A stretch of DNA of 8,426 nt from CAZOHG01 sp964579725 (GTDB lineage: Bacteria; Zhuqueibacterota; JdFR-76; BMS3Abin05), in assembly GCA_964579725.1 (NCBI GenBank), contig CAZOHG010000103.1, positions 1 to 8,426 on the forward strand, written 5' to 3'. Within the stretch, counting starts at the first letter, position 1, and every line of letters starts with the position of its first letter. Shown one piece after another: positions 1-6,805 of this stretch. The position numbers and the translations under genes were made by a program. The notes under the pieces are model-generated. The model was not told the origin of the DNA. It did not search any database and worked only from the letters and a program-made list of their open reading frames with translations.

Positions 1-752
1 ATTGTGCGGCCATCCCCGACAATTTGTTGGAAAGCGAACTCTTCGGCTATGAAAAGGGGGCGTTTACTGGCGCCGACAAACGAAAGCCGGGACGATTTGA
101 ATTGGCCGGAAAGGGCACCATTTTTTTGGACGAAATCGGGGACCTCTCCCCTGTTCTGCAAGCCAAGCTGCTGCGCGTGCTCCAAAATCGGACTTTTGAG
201 CGCCTGGGGGGCACAGAACCCATTCAAACCCAGGCGCGTGTAATTGCTGCCACCCACCGAAATTTGGAGGCGGCCGTCCAATCGGGTACCTTTCGGGAAG
301 ATTTGTACTACCGGGTTAATGTATTCCCCATTGTATTGCCTCCGCTTCGCGAGCGCCGGGAGGACATTTTGTTGCTTGTCAAGCATTTTCTCCGAAAATT
401 CGGTCACCCCGACCTGAAAATAGAGCCCCCATTTTTGCAGCAATTGGAATCCTACCGGTGGCCCGGTAACGTGCGCGAGCTGGAAAATATCATTCAGCGG
501 GCTGTCATTCTTTCGGATGGCGAGACGCTTCGCCAAGACAACCTTCCACCTGATTTAGGGGCTGTTTCCCAATCCAAAGTCGGTTTTAGTGAGATTCCGG
601 AAGAGGGCATTCAATTGGAAGAAGTGGAGAAAACTCTCATTCGCCAGGCCCTAAAAAAGGCCAACGGAAACAAGACCCGTGCTGCGCAACTGTTAGGAAT
701 TACTCGCCGGAAATTGTATTCCATGGCCAACCGCCTTAACATTGACCTGTAA
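1..752 (+). CDS. Sigma-54-dependent response regulator (NtrC/ZraR type), 3' part only
   Basis: The reading frame is open from the left edge, so the true start and any receiver domain lie outside the window. What remains is most of the AAA+ sigma-54 interaction domain and a C-terminal DNA-binding domain. The GAFTGA loop that contacts sigma-54 is encoded at 57-74 and the Walker B motif (IFLDE) at 120-134. These are followed by a sensor-I-like VIAATHRN, the FREDLYYRVNVF and LPPLRER stretches, and WPGNVRELEN, all standard for this family. The last 45 or so residues (EEVEKTLIRQALKKANGNKTRAAQLLGI, then RRKLYSMANRL) form a Fis-type helix-turn-helix. Such proteins use ATP hydrolysis to open sigma-54 promoters, usually under control of a partner histidine kinase. 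No partner is visible here except a broken kinase remnant at the other end of the window on the opposite strand. The 3' end overlaps the convergent CYTH gene by 17 bp. The family call is secure; the signal is unknown. Confidence 0.96.
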   Translation, partial: CAAIPDNLLESELFGYEKGAFTGADKRKPGRFELAGKGTIFLDEIGDLSPVLQAKLLRVLQNRTFERLGGTEPIQTQARVIAATHRNLEAAVQSGTFREDLYYRVNVFPIVLPPLRERREDILLLVKHFLRKFGHPDLKIEPPFLQQLESYRWPGNVRELENIIQRAVILSDGETLRQDNLPPDLGAVSQSKVGFSEIPEEGIQLEEVEKTLIRQALKKANGNKTRAAQLLGITRRKLYSMANRLNIDL

Positions 753-1293
753 CACTTTGGTTAGGGGGTCTTTTTTCGCCGGAAAATGGACCTAAAAGCA
801 AATCCACGTAAGCAAACGGCACGAGGGCCTCGGACGTAATCCTGAATTTTTTCTGCAAAAACGACAGAAATTCCGGTGCTCTTTGCTCCTGTTCCGAATC
901 GGAAACCACGATTTCAAACTCAATAAATCGGCCAAGCCTTTCGACAGTGTCCAGATGAATGCGGGCATTTGCAAGCAGAAAAAGCGAGCGCTTTTTTCGC
1001 ACGACTTCCAAAATACCCAGCGTACGGGTTAAAATTGATTTTACCTTTTGGGGATCGTCCACCGGCAGAATGTCGTAATCGCTCCACCTTGCGGACGCGG
1101 TGTCCGGGCGAAAATAGGCAATCAACTCCGCCGCTCTTCGCCCGGATTCCCGCAATTTTAGCCGCCCGTTAGTCACCCGGAAAAAGGTGTCCGTCTGCCA
1201 GTCCCGCCATTGAAATTCAGCCCCCAAACTGTGGGCAATTTTCTCCGCTTCGGACACATTTTCGCACAAGGCTTTGATTTCGAGATTTTTCAT
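736..1293 (-). CDS. CYTH-domain protein (class IV adenylate cyclase / triphosphatase superfamily)
   Basis: This 185-residue cytosolic protein reads as a complete CYTH tunnel fold. It starts MKNLEIKA, where the superfamily's N-terminal ExExK appears as NLEIK (E5 and K7 present, first Glu replaced by Asn, a variant common in bacterial members). Further basic and acidic tunnel residues follow: QTDTFF near 33-38, GRLKLRESG (K46, R48), AYFRPD (Y60, R62), KKR at 100-102, IHLDTVERLG (H113, D115, E118) and FIEFEI (E125, E127). Family members bind triphosphates with Mg or Mn. Known activities include cAMP synthesis (CyaB type), thiamine triphosphatase and tripolyphosphatase, and sequence alone does not decide between them. 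The ATG directly follows the TAG of the adenosine-specific kinase gene and has no clear ribosome binding site, so translational coupling is likely. The last 18 or so residues look like a loose extension running into the convergent regulator gene. Confidence 0.88.
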   Translation of the reverse strand: MKNLEIKALCENVSEAEKIAHSLGAEFQWRDWQTDTFFRVTNGRLKLRESGRRAAELIAYFRPDTASARWSDYDILPVDDPQKVKSILTRTLGILEVVRKKRSLFLLANARIHLDTVERLGRFIEFEIVVSDSEQEQRAPEFLSFLQKKFRITSEALVPFAYVDLLLGPFSGEKRPPNQSVTGQC

Positions 1294-1776
1294 CTACAAT
1301 TTGTAGCCGAATTGACGGAGCAGGGCTTTTCGATCGGCAATATCTTTTTCCGTTTCCACGCCCAACGTGCTTAGGCCGTCCACCACTCCCAACACACCTC
1401 TCCCCTGCTCTGTTTCAGCCAAAACCACTTCGGTCGGATTGGCCGTTGCGCAAAAAATGCGTACCACTTCCGGAACGGCTTGAACGGCTTTCAACACATT
1501 AATAGGAAAAACATTTTTGAGAAAAATAATGAACACATGGCCGGCGGCCAAATGAAGGGCATTTTTCTTGGCCAGTTCAATCATTTCCTCGTCGGTGCCG
1601 CTGTACCGAACCAACCGCGGCCCGGACGATTCACAAAACCCCAATCCGAATTGAATGCCGGGCACCGCCGTCACCAGCGCTTCGTGAATATCTTCAACAG
1701 TTTTAATAAAATGCGCCTGTCCCAAAATGAAATTCAACTCCTCGGGCTTTTCAATGCGTACGATTTTTAGTTCCAT
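1294..1776 (-). CDS. Adenosine-specific kinase (PF04008 / COG1839 type)
   Basis: The 160-residue product matches this small family along its whole length. Characteristic stretches are LNFILGQAHFIKTVEDIHEAL, VPGIQFGLGFCESSGPRLVR, NALHLAAGHVFIIFLKN, FPINVLKAVQ, EVVRIFCATANP and ETEQGRGVLGVVDG. Length and end (GYKL) agree with complete members from thermophilic archaea and bacteria. The family name rests on an archaeal protein reported to phosphorylate adenosine. The role in bacteria is less certain, so AMP formation from adenosine is the best but not the only reading. The start is well supported: GGGAGG at 1782-1787 lies 5 nt ahead of the ATG. The gene is the middle member of a leftward operon, 22 nt after the PD-(D/E)XK protein gene and directly abutting the CYTH gene. 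There is no signal peptide or membrane segment. Confidence 0.92.
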   Translation of the reverse strand: MELKIVRIEKPEELNFILGQAHFIKTVEDIHEALVTAVPGIQFGLGFCESSGPRLVRYSGTDEEMIELAKKNALHLAAGHVFIIFLKNVFPINVLKAVQAVPEVVRIFCATANPTEVVLAETEQGRGVLGVVDGLSTLGVETEKDIADRKALLRQFGYKL

Positions 1777-1798
1777 TTCAACCTCCCTTTTTTCGTGC

Positions 1799-2656
1799 TC
1801 AAGGCATCCCCCGGGATTTCAGTTCAAACACAAGATGATCGCGAAAACAGGTCAGCATATTGTGAAGAATTCCCCGCTTGCTGTTCACAATGTAAATGCG
1901 ATGATTAATGTGAAAAAGCTCGTCCTTTAGGCGTGCCACCGGAAATTTTTCCGACGCCAGCCACCCGTACCGCCGCGTCAACTCCCCTTCAAAAAGTCGG
2001 ACGATTTTGTCTTTCATGCGCAAATGGGTGTCCTCAAAAAAGAAGGCCAGGTCCGGCAAAAGGTCACGCAGACGCGACAGGAAATTTTTGACTTGCTGGT
2101 TGTCAACGGCTTTGGGAGGGGAAGATTTGACCTCGACGTACAGAAGCTTCTGTCCCGCCAGAGCCAGCACGTCGTAGTCGCCTCCGACCAACCCGTTTTT
2201 GAGAACCACCCGAAACGATGCCGGAAGGTTCAGCTCTTTTCGGAATATTTGCGCCAGGTACCATTCCAGCGTCTCGCCGAAATTGGGCACAACCGGCAAA
2301 AGGAAATGTGTGTCCCCGTTGGCCTCGGTGCGCACAATCTGGAATTTTTCCAGCGTTTTGAGGTAGCGTTTGGCTGCCGCAGCCGAACAGTAGCGGGTCA
2401 AGAGCTCGAAAGGAACCACCGGCTGATTTTCCAACAAATCCCGTAAAAACAGGCGAAAGGAATAGCGGTGGAGCAATTTGTACAGGTGCTCGATTTGTCC
2501 GGGTGAATCCAAACGTTTGGACAACAATTGGTCGCCCACGTCGGCATGCAAAACCTCCAACCCTCGCAAACGAATGGCACGTTCCAATTCCGCGTCCACA
2601 GATGCCCTCTTTCCGGCTTTTTTGACTTCTGTAAAATGGGTGGCTTCAGCCGCCAA
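1799..2656 (-). CDS. PD-(D/E)XK nuclease-fold protein with possible winged-helix region, function unknown
   Basis: I do not recognise a named family. Residue numbers assume the TTG start at 2656 (285 aa). The middle holds a plausible PD-(D/E)XK core: E128 in GETLEWYLAQIF, then D160-Y-D162 in VGGDYDVLAL, then E175-V-K177 in LLYVEVKSSPP, with Q188 in NQQVKNF. Hydrophobic beta-strand residues around the D and ExK motifs fit the restriction-endonuclease fold. Residues 68-110 (FLRDLLENQPVVPFELL, then AKRYLKTLEKFQIV) look like a small winged helix that might bind DNA. The start is uncertain. AGGAGGG abuts the TTG with almost no spacer, whereas GTG at 2597-2599 has AGAGG about 7 nt upstream and would give 266 aa. 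The gene leads the operon with the adenosine-specific kinase and CYTH genes. Nuclease activity is inferred from motifs only; it could be an inactive structural relative. Confidence 0.78.
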   Translation of the reverse strand: MAAEATHFTEVKKAGKRASVDAELERAIRLRGLEVLHADVGDQLLSKRLDSPGQIEHLYKLLHRYSFRLFLRDLLENQPVVPFELLTRYCSAAAAKRYLKTLEKFQIVRTEANGDTHFLLPVVPNFGETLEWYLAQIFRKELNLPASFRVVLKNGLVGGDYDVLALAGQKLLYVEVKSSPPKAVDNQQVKNFLSRLRDLLPDLAFFFEDTHLRMKDKIVRLFEGELTRRYGWLASEKFPVARLKDELFHINHRIYIVNSKRGILHNMLTCFRDHLVFELKSRGMP

Positions 2657-2661
2657 CCCTC

Positions 2662-2693
2662 CTAAATTTAGAGAAGCCTGTCCAGAGAATCAA
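2662..2693 (-). promoter_or_regulatory. Possible promoter of the leftward three-gene operon
   Basis: On the minus strand a TTGATT box is followed, after 17 nt, by TAAATT, each matching four of six sigma-70 positions. The -10 box overlaps a 10-bp palindrome CTAAATTTAG (2662-2671). If used, transcription would begin too close to the TTG at 2656 to keep its purine-rich leader, which favours the GTG start at 2599. Weak consensus, so only a suggestion. Confidence 0.25.
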
Positions 2694-2700
2694 GTTTTTC

Positions 2701-2729
2701 TTGCGTTCAAACGGCCAAATTTGTACATT
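2701..2729 (+). promoter_or_regulatory. Possible promoter for the DUF4412-like / M64 pair
   Basis: TTGCGT (2701-2706) and TACATT (2724-2729) are separated by 17 nt and lie in the divergent intergenic gap, giving a leader of roughly 20 nt before the ATG at 2755. Each box matches about four of six sigma-70 positions. Position and spacing are good, but the sequences are ordinary enough to occur by chance. Confidence 0.3.
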
Positions 2730-2754
2730 TCAAAAGAAAAACAAACAGGTGATC

Positions 2755-3567
2755 ATGCGATTCGGAAATTTTAAATTTTTTTTTCTTTTGTCTGTTTGGG
2801 TCATTCTTTTTCCCCTAACTGGCTCCGCACAGGTCTTCGAGGGATTTTGGGAGCAGAAAGCTGTGGTGACTTCCCAATTGCCGGTCTGGGGCAAGAAAGT
2901 GGAAAAAGAAGACCACCGTATTTTTGTGACGACCGATTTTATAAAAACAGTGGATTTGAACGACGGACGAACGAATATTTTTGACTACCGAAAACAACTG
3001 ATTTTTCGTCTGGATCCCACTCAGGAAACTGTGGCCTCTATTTCGTTTTCGGATTTTAGTGCCCTGATGAAACGCAATTGGGAAAATATTGACCGCGCCA
3101 ATCGCCGCTTCCGCCACAAATTAAAAACCATGACGCCCCAACAGCGCCAAATGGCTGTGCAATTCTTGGGCGGAGACCCCACACAACCGTTTAATTTTCA
3201 CCCTAAAATCACCCTGAAAAAATTATCCGATTCCAAACGAATTGGCGGCTTTTTGTGTGAGCACGTGCAAATTTTGGCTGATGGCCGCCCCTTTCTGGAT
3301 GCGTTCTGGACAAATGCCATCCAACTTCCCAGAGCACCGCTGAAAATGTTCCGACAGTTCGGTTATTTTCCATTCGATTTGCCGCCTGACGTGCAAAATT
3401 TTTCTGGCTTTCCGATGGAAACGACCCTCAACATTTTCATGGGCATTGCTTCCGTTCGATCCCATTCTCGGGTCGTGCGGGTTGTCCCAAAGAAAATCTC
3501 AACCAACGAATTCCGGATTCCCGAGAACTACCGGCGTGTTCCGTGGAATTACATGAAATTGTTTTGA
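2755..3567 (+). CDS. Exported DUF4412-like protein
   Basis: The ATG at 2755 is chosen because AGGTGATC, complementary to the 16S 3' end, lies directly before it and because it yields a clean signal peptide: MRFGNFKF, a hydrophobic run FFLLSVWVILFPL, then TGSA before Q26. An in-frame TTG at 2701 would add 18 residues that spoil the signal peptide. The mature protein of about 245 residues is beta-rich. DHRIFVTTDFIKTVDLN, TNIFDYRKQLIFRLDPTQ and the later IGGFLCEHVQI with AFWTN resemble DUF4412, a periplasmic or cell-surface domain of unknown role in which a short strand-rich region is followed by a Gly-x-x-Cys segment. There is no lipobox. It sits 51 nt upstream of the M64 peptidase gene on the same strand, so the two are probably cotranscribed. 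Export is well supported; the domain assignment is moderate and no function is known. Confidence 0.8.
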   Translation: MRFGNFKFFFLLSVWVILFPLTGSAQVFEGFWEQKAVVTSQLPVWGKKVEKEDHRIFVTTDFIKTVDLNDGRTNIFDYRKQLIFRLDPTQETVASISFSDFSALMKRNWENIDRANRRFRHKLKTMTPQQRQMAVQFLGGDPTQPFNFHPKITLKKLSDSKRIGGFLCEHVQILADGRPFLDAFWTNAIQLPRAPLKMFRQFGYFPFDLPPDVQNFSGFPMETTLNIFMGIASVRSHSRVVRVVPKKISTNEFRIPENYRRVPWNYMKLF

Positions 3568-3618
3568 CCAAAGTCTTTGCGATATGATTCAACTGTACGA
3601 AAAACGAGAGGAATGAGC

Positions 3619-4920
3619 ATGCGAAAAGTCTGGCTTGTTTTTGCTTTCTGCTTCTTGGCCCTTCCCGCACTTGCCCGCACGGGACCTGAATTTGGACGAT
3701 TTTTTCAGGACAAAACCCTTCGAATGGACTACCTTCACACGGGAACGAAAACGGAAAGCGTGTACAGCCTGGGAAGATTTTACGAAGAAGGTCCCTGGGC
3801 AGGAAGTACAACCAATCTGGTGGACACGCTTAATTTGGGAAATTACCTCTTGCGCGTCTTCGACCTAAAAACCAATGCCCTGATTTACTCCTACGGCTAC
3901 AGCACCCTCTTTCGCGAGTGGCAAACCACGGACGAAGCTGCACACACCATCCGGCGGTCATTTCGGGAAACCCTCTGCATGCCCTTTCCCAAACGACCGG
4001 TGCAAATTACAATCAGTGAGAGAGACCGCAAGAACCATTTTCACGAAAAGTTTACCACCATTTTGAACCCCCATTCCCGTTTCATTTGGCGGGAAAAACG
4101 CGTTCCGGCGGGTGTTTCGGTCAAAACGCTGGTCAACGCGGGCGACCCGCACAAAAGTGTGGATTTGGCCATTCTGGCGGAAGGGTACACTTCGGCTCAA
4201 AAGAAGAAATTTTTCCGCGATGCCCAAAAGCGAACTGCTGTTTTGCTAAACACGGAACCCTTCAAATCAAATAAAAAGCGGATTTCCGTCCGGGCGGTCT
4301 TTGTGCCGTCTGTGGAGTCCGGCCCCGACCAGCCCCGCAAAGGGATTTTTCGCCACACCGCTCTGGATTTTTCCTTTAATTCTCTGGACTTACCCCGCTA
4401 CCTAATTAAGGGAAACACCTGGGCCGTGCACGATGTGGCGTCGGTGGTGCCGTACGACAATATTTACATTTTGGTGAATTCCAAACGCTACGGCGGCGGC
4501 GCTATTTTTAATTATTACGCGGTTTGCATTTCCGACAACAAATGGAGCGACTACATTTTCGTGCACGAATTTGGACACGCTTTTGGTGGACTCGGTGACG
4601 AGTACTATTCTTCCGCCGTCACGTACAACGATTTTTATCCTCCGGGGGTGGAGCCCTGGGAACCCAATATTACAGCCCTTTTGGACACCGCCATCCTCAA
4701 ATGGAAGGATTTGGTTCCCCCGGGTACGCCGCTGCCTACACCGCCTGACACCGTCAAATACGGCAATGTCGTGGGCGCCTTTGAGGGAGCAGGCTACGTG
4801 GCCAAGGGATTGTACCGTCCCACCCTCAACCACTGCATTATGTTTCAGAAAAATTGGCCGGATTATTGTCCCGTGTGTCGTCGGGCGATCGAAAAAGTGA
4901 TTCGATTTAAATCGGATTAA
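3619..4920 (+). CDS. Exported M64-family zinc metallopeptidase
   Basis: The 433-residue precursor begins MRKVWLVFAFCFLALPALA, a typical Sec signal peptide with cleavage after A19. AGAGGA at 3607-3612 is 6 nt before this ATG. The in-frame ATG at 3613 and TTG at 3577 have no suitable ribosome binding site. Residues about 25-150 match the beta-sandwich N-terminal domain of M64 peptidases. The catalytic domain follows, with DLAILAEGYTSAQKKKFF near 190, NIYILVN, and the zinc motif HEFGH at 316-320 followed by GGLGDEYY, where D327 is the expected third ligand and E317 the catalytic base. Three cysteines near the end (C406, and C417/C420 in CPVC) are usual for the family. M64 includes the IgA peptidase of Clostridium ramosum, but environmental members are general secreted peptidases, and nothing here indicates an antibody substrate. 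It follows the DUF4412-like gene and converges on the Ca-loop protein gene with a 17-nt gap. Confidence 0.93.
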   Translation: MRKVWLVFAFCFLALPALARTGPEFGRFFQDKTLRMDYLHTGTKTESVYSLGRFYEEGPWAGSTTNLVDTLNLGNYLLRVFDLKTNALIYSYGYSTLFREWQTTDEAAHTIRRSFRETLCMPFPKRPVQITISERDRKNHFHEKFTTILNPHSRFIWREKRVPAGVSVKTLVNAGDPHKSVDLAILAEGYTSAQKKKFFRDAQKRTAVLLNTEPFKSNKKRISVRAVFVPSVESGPDQPRKGIFRHTALDFSFNSLDLPRYLIKGNTWAVHDVASVVPYDNIYILVNSKRYGGGAIFNYYAVCISDNKWSDYIFVHEFGHAFGGLGDEYYSSAVTYNDFYPPGVEPWEPNITALLDTAILKWKDLVPPGTPLPTPPDTVKYGNVVGAFEGAGYVAKGLYRPTLNHCIMFQKNWPDYCPVCRRAIEKVIRFKSD

Positions 4921-4937
4921 AACGACGTCGCCTTTTG

Positions 4938-5417
4938 CTAAGGACGGCCTCCTCTACCGTGGCGCGGGCCGCGCGAAACAGTCGCTGCACGCGTCCGGTG
5001 AAAGCGTAATCGGTTCATTCGGTGGTCGGCGATGCCGTCGCCATCTTCGTCAATGAATCGGTCCATTCTGCCCCGCCGCATTTCCGGCAGGGCATTTTTC
5101 ATTCCGGTGCCTTTTTTGCCTTCCAGACGGTCGTCAATGCCATTTCCGTTTTCATCCAAAAACGCCGGACGGGCGCTCTGACTTTTTTGGCTCCCGTACC
5201 TCTTTTGTCCATTGCCGAATTTTTGGGGTTGAAACGGCAAACCGGTGATGTCATTAATGCCGTCTCCGTTGGCATCTTGAAAACGGTCATTTTTGCCGTC
5301 TTTGTTGCGATCCTGCCCTCCCAAAACGGCTTGCGCCTTGTGTGGATTTTTGGCAGCGGCATTTGCAGCGTGCAAAAGGAGAATTCCCGCAACGAAAAAG
5401 AGGGCTATTGACTTCAT
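4938..5417 (-). CDS. Small exported protein with four EF-hand-like calcium-binding loops
   Basis: The ATG at 5417 gives 159 residues with signal peptide MKSIALFFVAGILLLHAANA and cleavage near residue 20-22. An in-frame TTG at 5450 is rejected because it lies in the T tract of a terminator-like hairpin. No convincing ribosome binding site precedes the ATG. The mature part carries four D-x-[DN]-x-[DN]-G-x-x-D loops: DRNKDGKND (36-44), DANGDGIND (48-56), DENGNGIDD (88-96) and DEDGDGIAD (123-131). Such loops occur in dockerins, thrombospondin type 3 repeats and related extracellular proteins and bind Ca. Unlike dockerin there is no evident cohesin-type helix pattern. The tail from about 132 is rich in Arg, Gly and His (RGPRHGRGGRP). 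It lies on the same strand as, and about 80 nt downstream of, the serpin gene. Calcium binding is likely; the partner and role are unknown. Confidence 0.83.
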   Translation of the reverse strand: MKSIALFFVAGILLLHAANAAAKNPHKAQAVLGGQDRNKDGKNDRFQDANGDGINDITGLPFQPQKFGNGQKRYGSQKSQSARPAFLDENGNGIDDRLEGKKGTGMKNALPEMRRGRMDRFIDEDGDGIADHRMNRLRFHRTRAATVSRGPRHGRGGRP

Positions 5418-5439
5418 TTTAGGTGTACCGATTTTTTTC

Positions 5440-5469
5440 AAAAAAAACAAACCTGTTTTCTAAAAACAG
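5440..5469 (-). terminator. Likely intrinsic terminator after the serpin gene
   Basis: On the minus strand, CTGTTTT, a 3-nt loop and AAAACAG form a perfect 7-bp stem, followed by G, TTTG and a run of T (5440-5447 read as T on this strand). It lies 29 nt past the serpin stop and upstream of the Ca-loop gene. The stem is AT-rich and so weak. A second, weaker GC stem (GCGG/CCGC with an 8-nt loop and TGTTTTT) lies just before it and may help. Confidence 0.5.
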
Positions 5470-5497
5470 CGGCCGAAAAACCGCCCCTTTTGCTCTT

Positions 5498-6739
5498 CTA
5501 TTCTTCCCACGTCGGATGGCCGATTTTTCCCACGAAAAGCACCGTGTTGGACTGGCGCTCTCGAATAACACTCAAAAACGGGCGGTTTACAATCATCTTA
5601 AATCCTTCTGATCCTCCGCCGACCGACGTGACGCGAACCCCCACAATCGTTACGGCTGCCGCTTCCGTACCTTCCTCGTCTACTTTAACAAAGGTTTTGT
5701 GCCGCACGTAACTAATAAAAAGTCCCCCATTCTTACTCATTCGAGTAAAATCAGCCTGGTTGCTAAACGCAATCCCCATTCCCAGTGATTTCAAGACGTC
5801 GTTCAACTGAATGCCGTATTTCAACTTAAACTTCGGCAGCAAAATACCCCCTTTTTTCTTTTCAAGGCTCCCCGTCCAATTTGCCCAGGTCTCCGGAGTC
5901 AATTGCGCAATGAGAGAATCCAATGCAACTCCGGGCTTGGGAAGAAAAATCGTCATGCTAAACGCTCCGTCTCCGTATGGCAAATCGATTGCTTGAAATT
6001 GGTCCGTTTCCAAATAGTCAAAAGTCCCTGCCTGGTTCATCATTTTGACTTTGAATGAAGAACCGTCGGGAAGGTAAAAATCATCGTCCTGAGTGACCTC
6101 TTTCTTGAATTGGTAGGTCCACAGCCCCTTAAAATAGACCGCATTGATTAGAAACATGACATCCTGCGGGTCAATTCTGTCCAAAATTTTCTTGATTTTG
6201 TCATTTGTGTGTTGTGCAACCCAATCGTTTACAATCCCCACGCTGGCCGGATTGGAAAAATCGAGTCCCCGAACCTCCGCATTAAAATATTTTCGGGTGA
6301 CGTCAAAGAAAGAGGATTCAAAGTGAAAAGTATTTCGGTACCAAATGGAATTGGCCAGTTGAAAAATAACTTTTGGGTCAAGCTGTAAAAGGTAGGCAAT
6401 CAGACTCTTGTACGTCTCGTCAACCGTGTGCAAATCCATGTCGCCAAATCCGAGTGTCGATTTCATGGCTTTTTCCGTCTCACCTGCGGCTCCATTGAGC
6501 GTCATGCCAAGGGCCATGGACACACTCAAAGGAGAAACAAAAATATTTTCCTGGGTATCCTGGCGCACAATCTCCTTAAATAGATTCAGTCCGAAGACAT
6601 TACTTCTCGAAACCAACCGTTTTTCCAGCGGTGTCAGTGGCCGCGATTTTGTGGGGGTAAGCGGCGAAAGATCCTTAGAACACCCGGCAAATAGGAAAAG
6701 TGCCGAGACCACGACGAGTGAAGTAAAAAAGCGCCTCAT
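5498..6739 (-). CDS. Serpin, predicted lipoprotein, inhibitory type
   Basis: This 413-residue protein starts at an ATG with GGAGG (6747-6751) 7 nt upstream. The N-terminus is a lipoprotein signal, MRRFFTSLVV followed by a hydrophobic run and FAGC, so C20 would be lipidated. A Pro/Thr-rich linker to about residue 36 precedes the serpin fold. Serpin hallmarks are NIFVSPLSVSMALGMTLNGA (66-84), NAVYFKGLW (199-207), the reactive-loop hinge EEGTEAAAVT (355-364) and the C-terminal signature VNRPFLSVIRE. Length fits a complete domain. The hinge has Gly at P15, Thr at P14 and small residues at P12-P9, typical of working inhibitors that trap serine or cysteine proteases. Canonical counting puts P1-P1' at T371-S372. 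The loop then runs on with a Gly-rich VGGGSEG that is about five residues longer than in antitrypsin, so the exact scissile bond is uncertain. It lies downstream of a damaged barrel gene and upstream of the Ca-loop gene. Confidence 0.94.
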   Translation of the reverse strand: MRRFFTSLVVVSALFLFAGCSKDLSPLTPTKSRPLTPLEKRLVSRSNVFGLNLFKEIVRQDTQENIFVSPLSVSMALGMTLNGAAGETEKAMKSTLGFGDMDLHTVDETYKSLIAYLLQLDPKVIFQLANSIWYRNTFHFESSFFDVTRKYFNAEVRGLDFSNPASVGIVNDWVAQHTNDKIKKILDRIDPQDVMFLINAVYFKGLWTYQFKKEVTQDDDFYLPDGSSFKVKMMNQAGTFDYLETDQFQAIDLPYGDGAFSMTIFLPKPGVALDSLIAQLTPETWANWTGSLEKKKGGILLPKFKLKYGIQLNDVLKSLGMGIAFSNQADFTRMSKNGGLFISYVRHKTFVKVDEEGTEAAAVTIVGVRVTSVGGGSEGFKMIVNRPFLSVIRERQSNTVLFVGKIGHPTWEE

Positions 6740-6805
6740 TTTCGATCCTCCTGCAGAAGGTTCATTTGTAGTACCCAACCCATTAATTTTTGGGCTTTTT
6801 TTGTA

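Noticed and set aside
753..780. Terminator after the regulator (GGGGGTC followed by TTTTTT)
   Set aside because: A T tract is present, but I find no upstream complementary arm to form a stable stem.
2281..2310. Sigma-54-type promoter (GGGCAC followed by GGCA)
   Set aside because: The -12 element is out of register with the -24 element and the site lies inside a gene on the opposite strand.
2024..2446. Long plus-strand open frame inside the nuclease-fold gene
   Set aside because: Its composition is that of an antisense shadow, with no domain, ribosome binding site or plausible start; the minus-strand frame has coherent motifs.
3577..3618. Upstream TTG start for the M64 peptidase
   Set aside because: It has no ribosome binding site and would place 14 polar residues before an otherwise canonical signal peptide.
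4918..4940. Terminator between the M64 and Ca-loop genes (CGACGTCG near TTTT)
   Set aside because: The palindrome is only 8 bp with no loop, so it cannot form a useful hairpin; it is recorded only as a weak palindrome.
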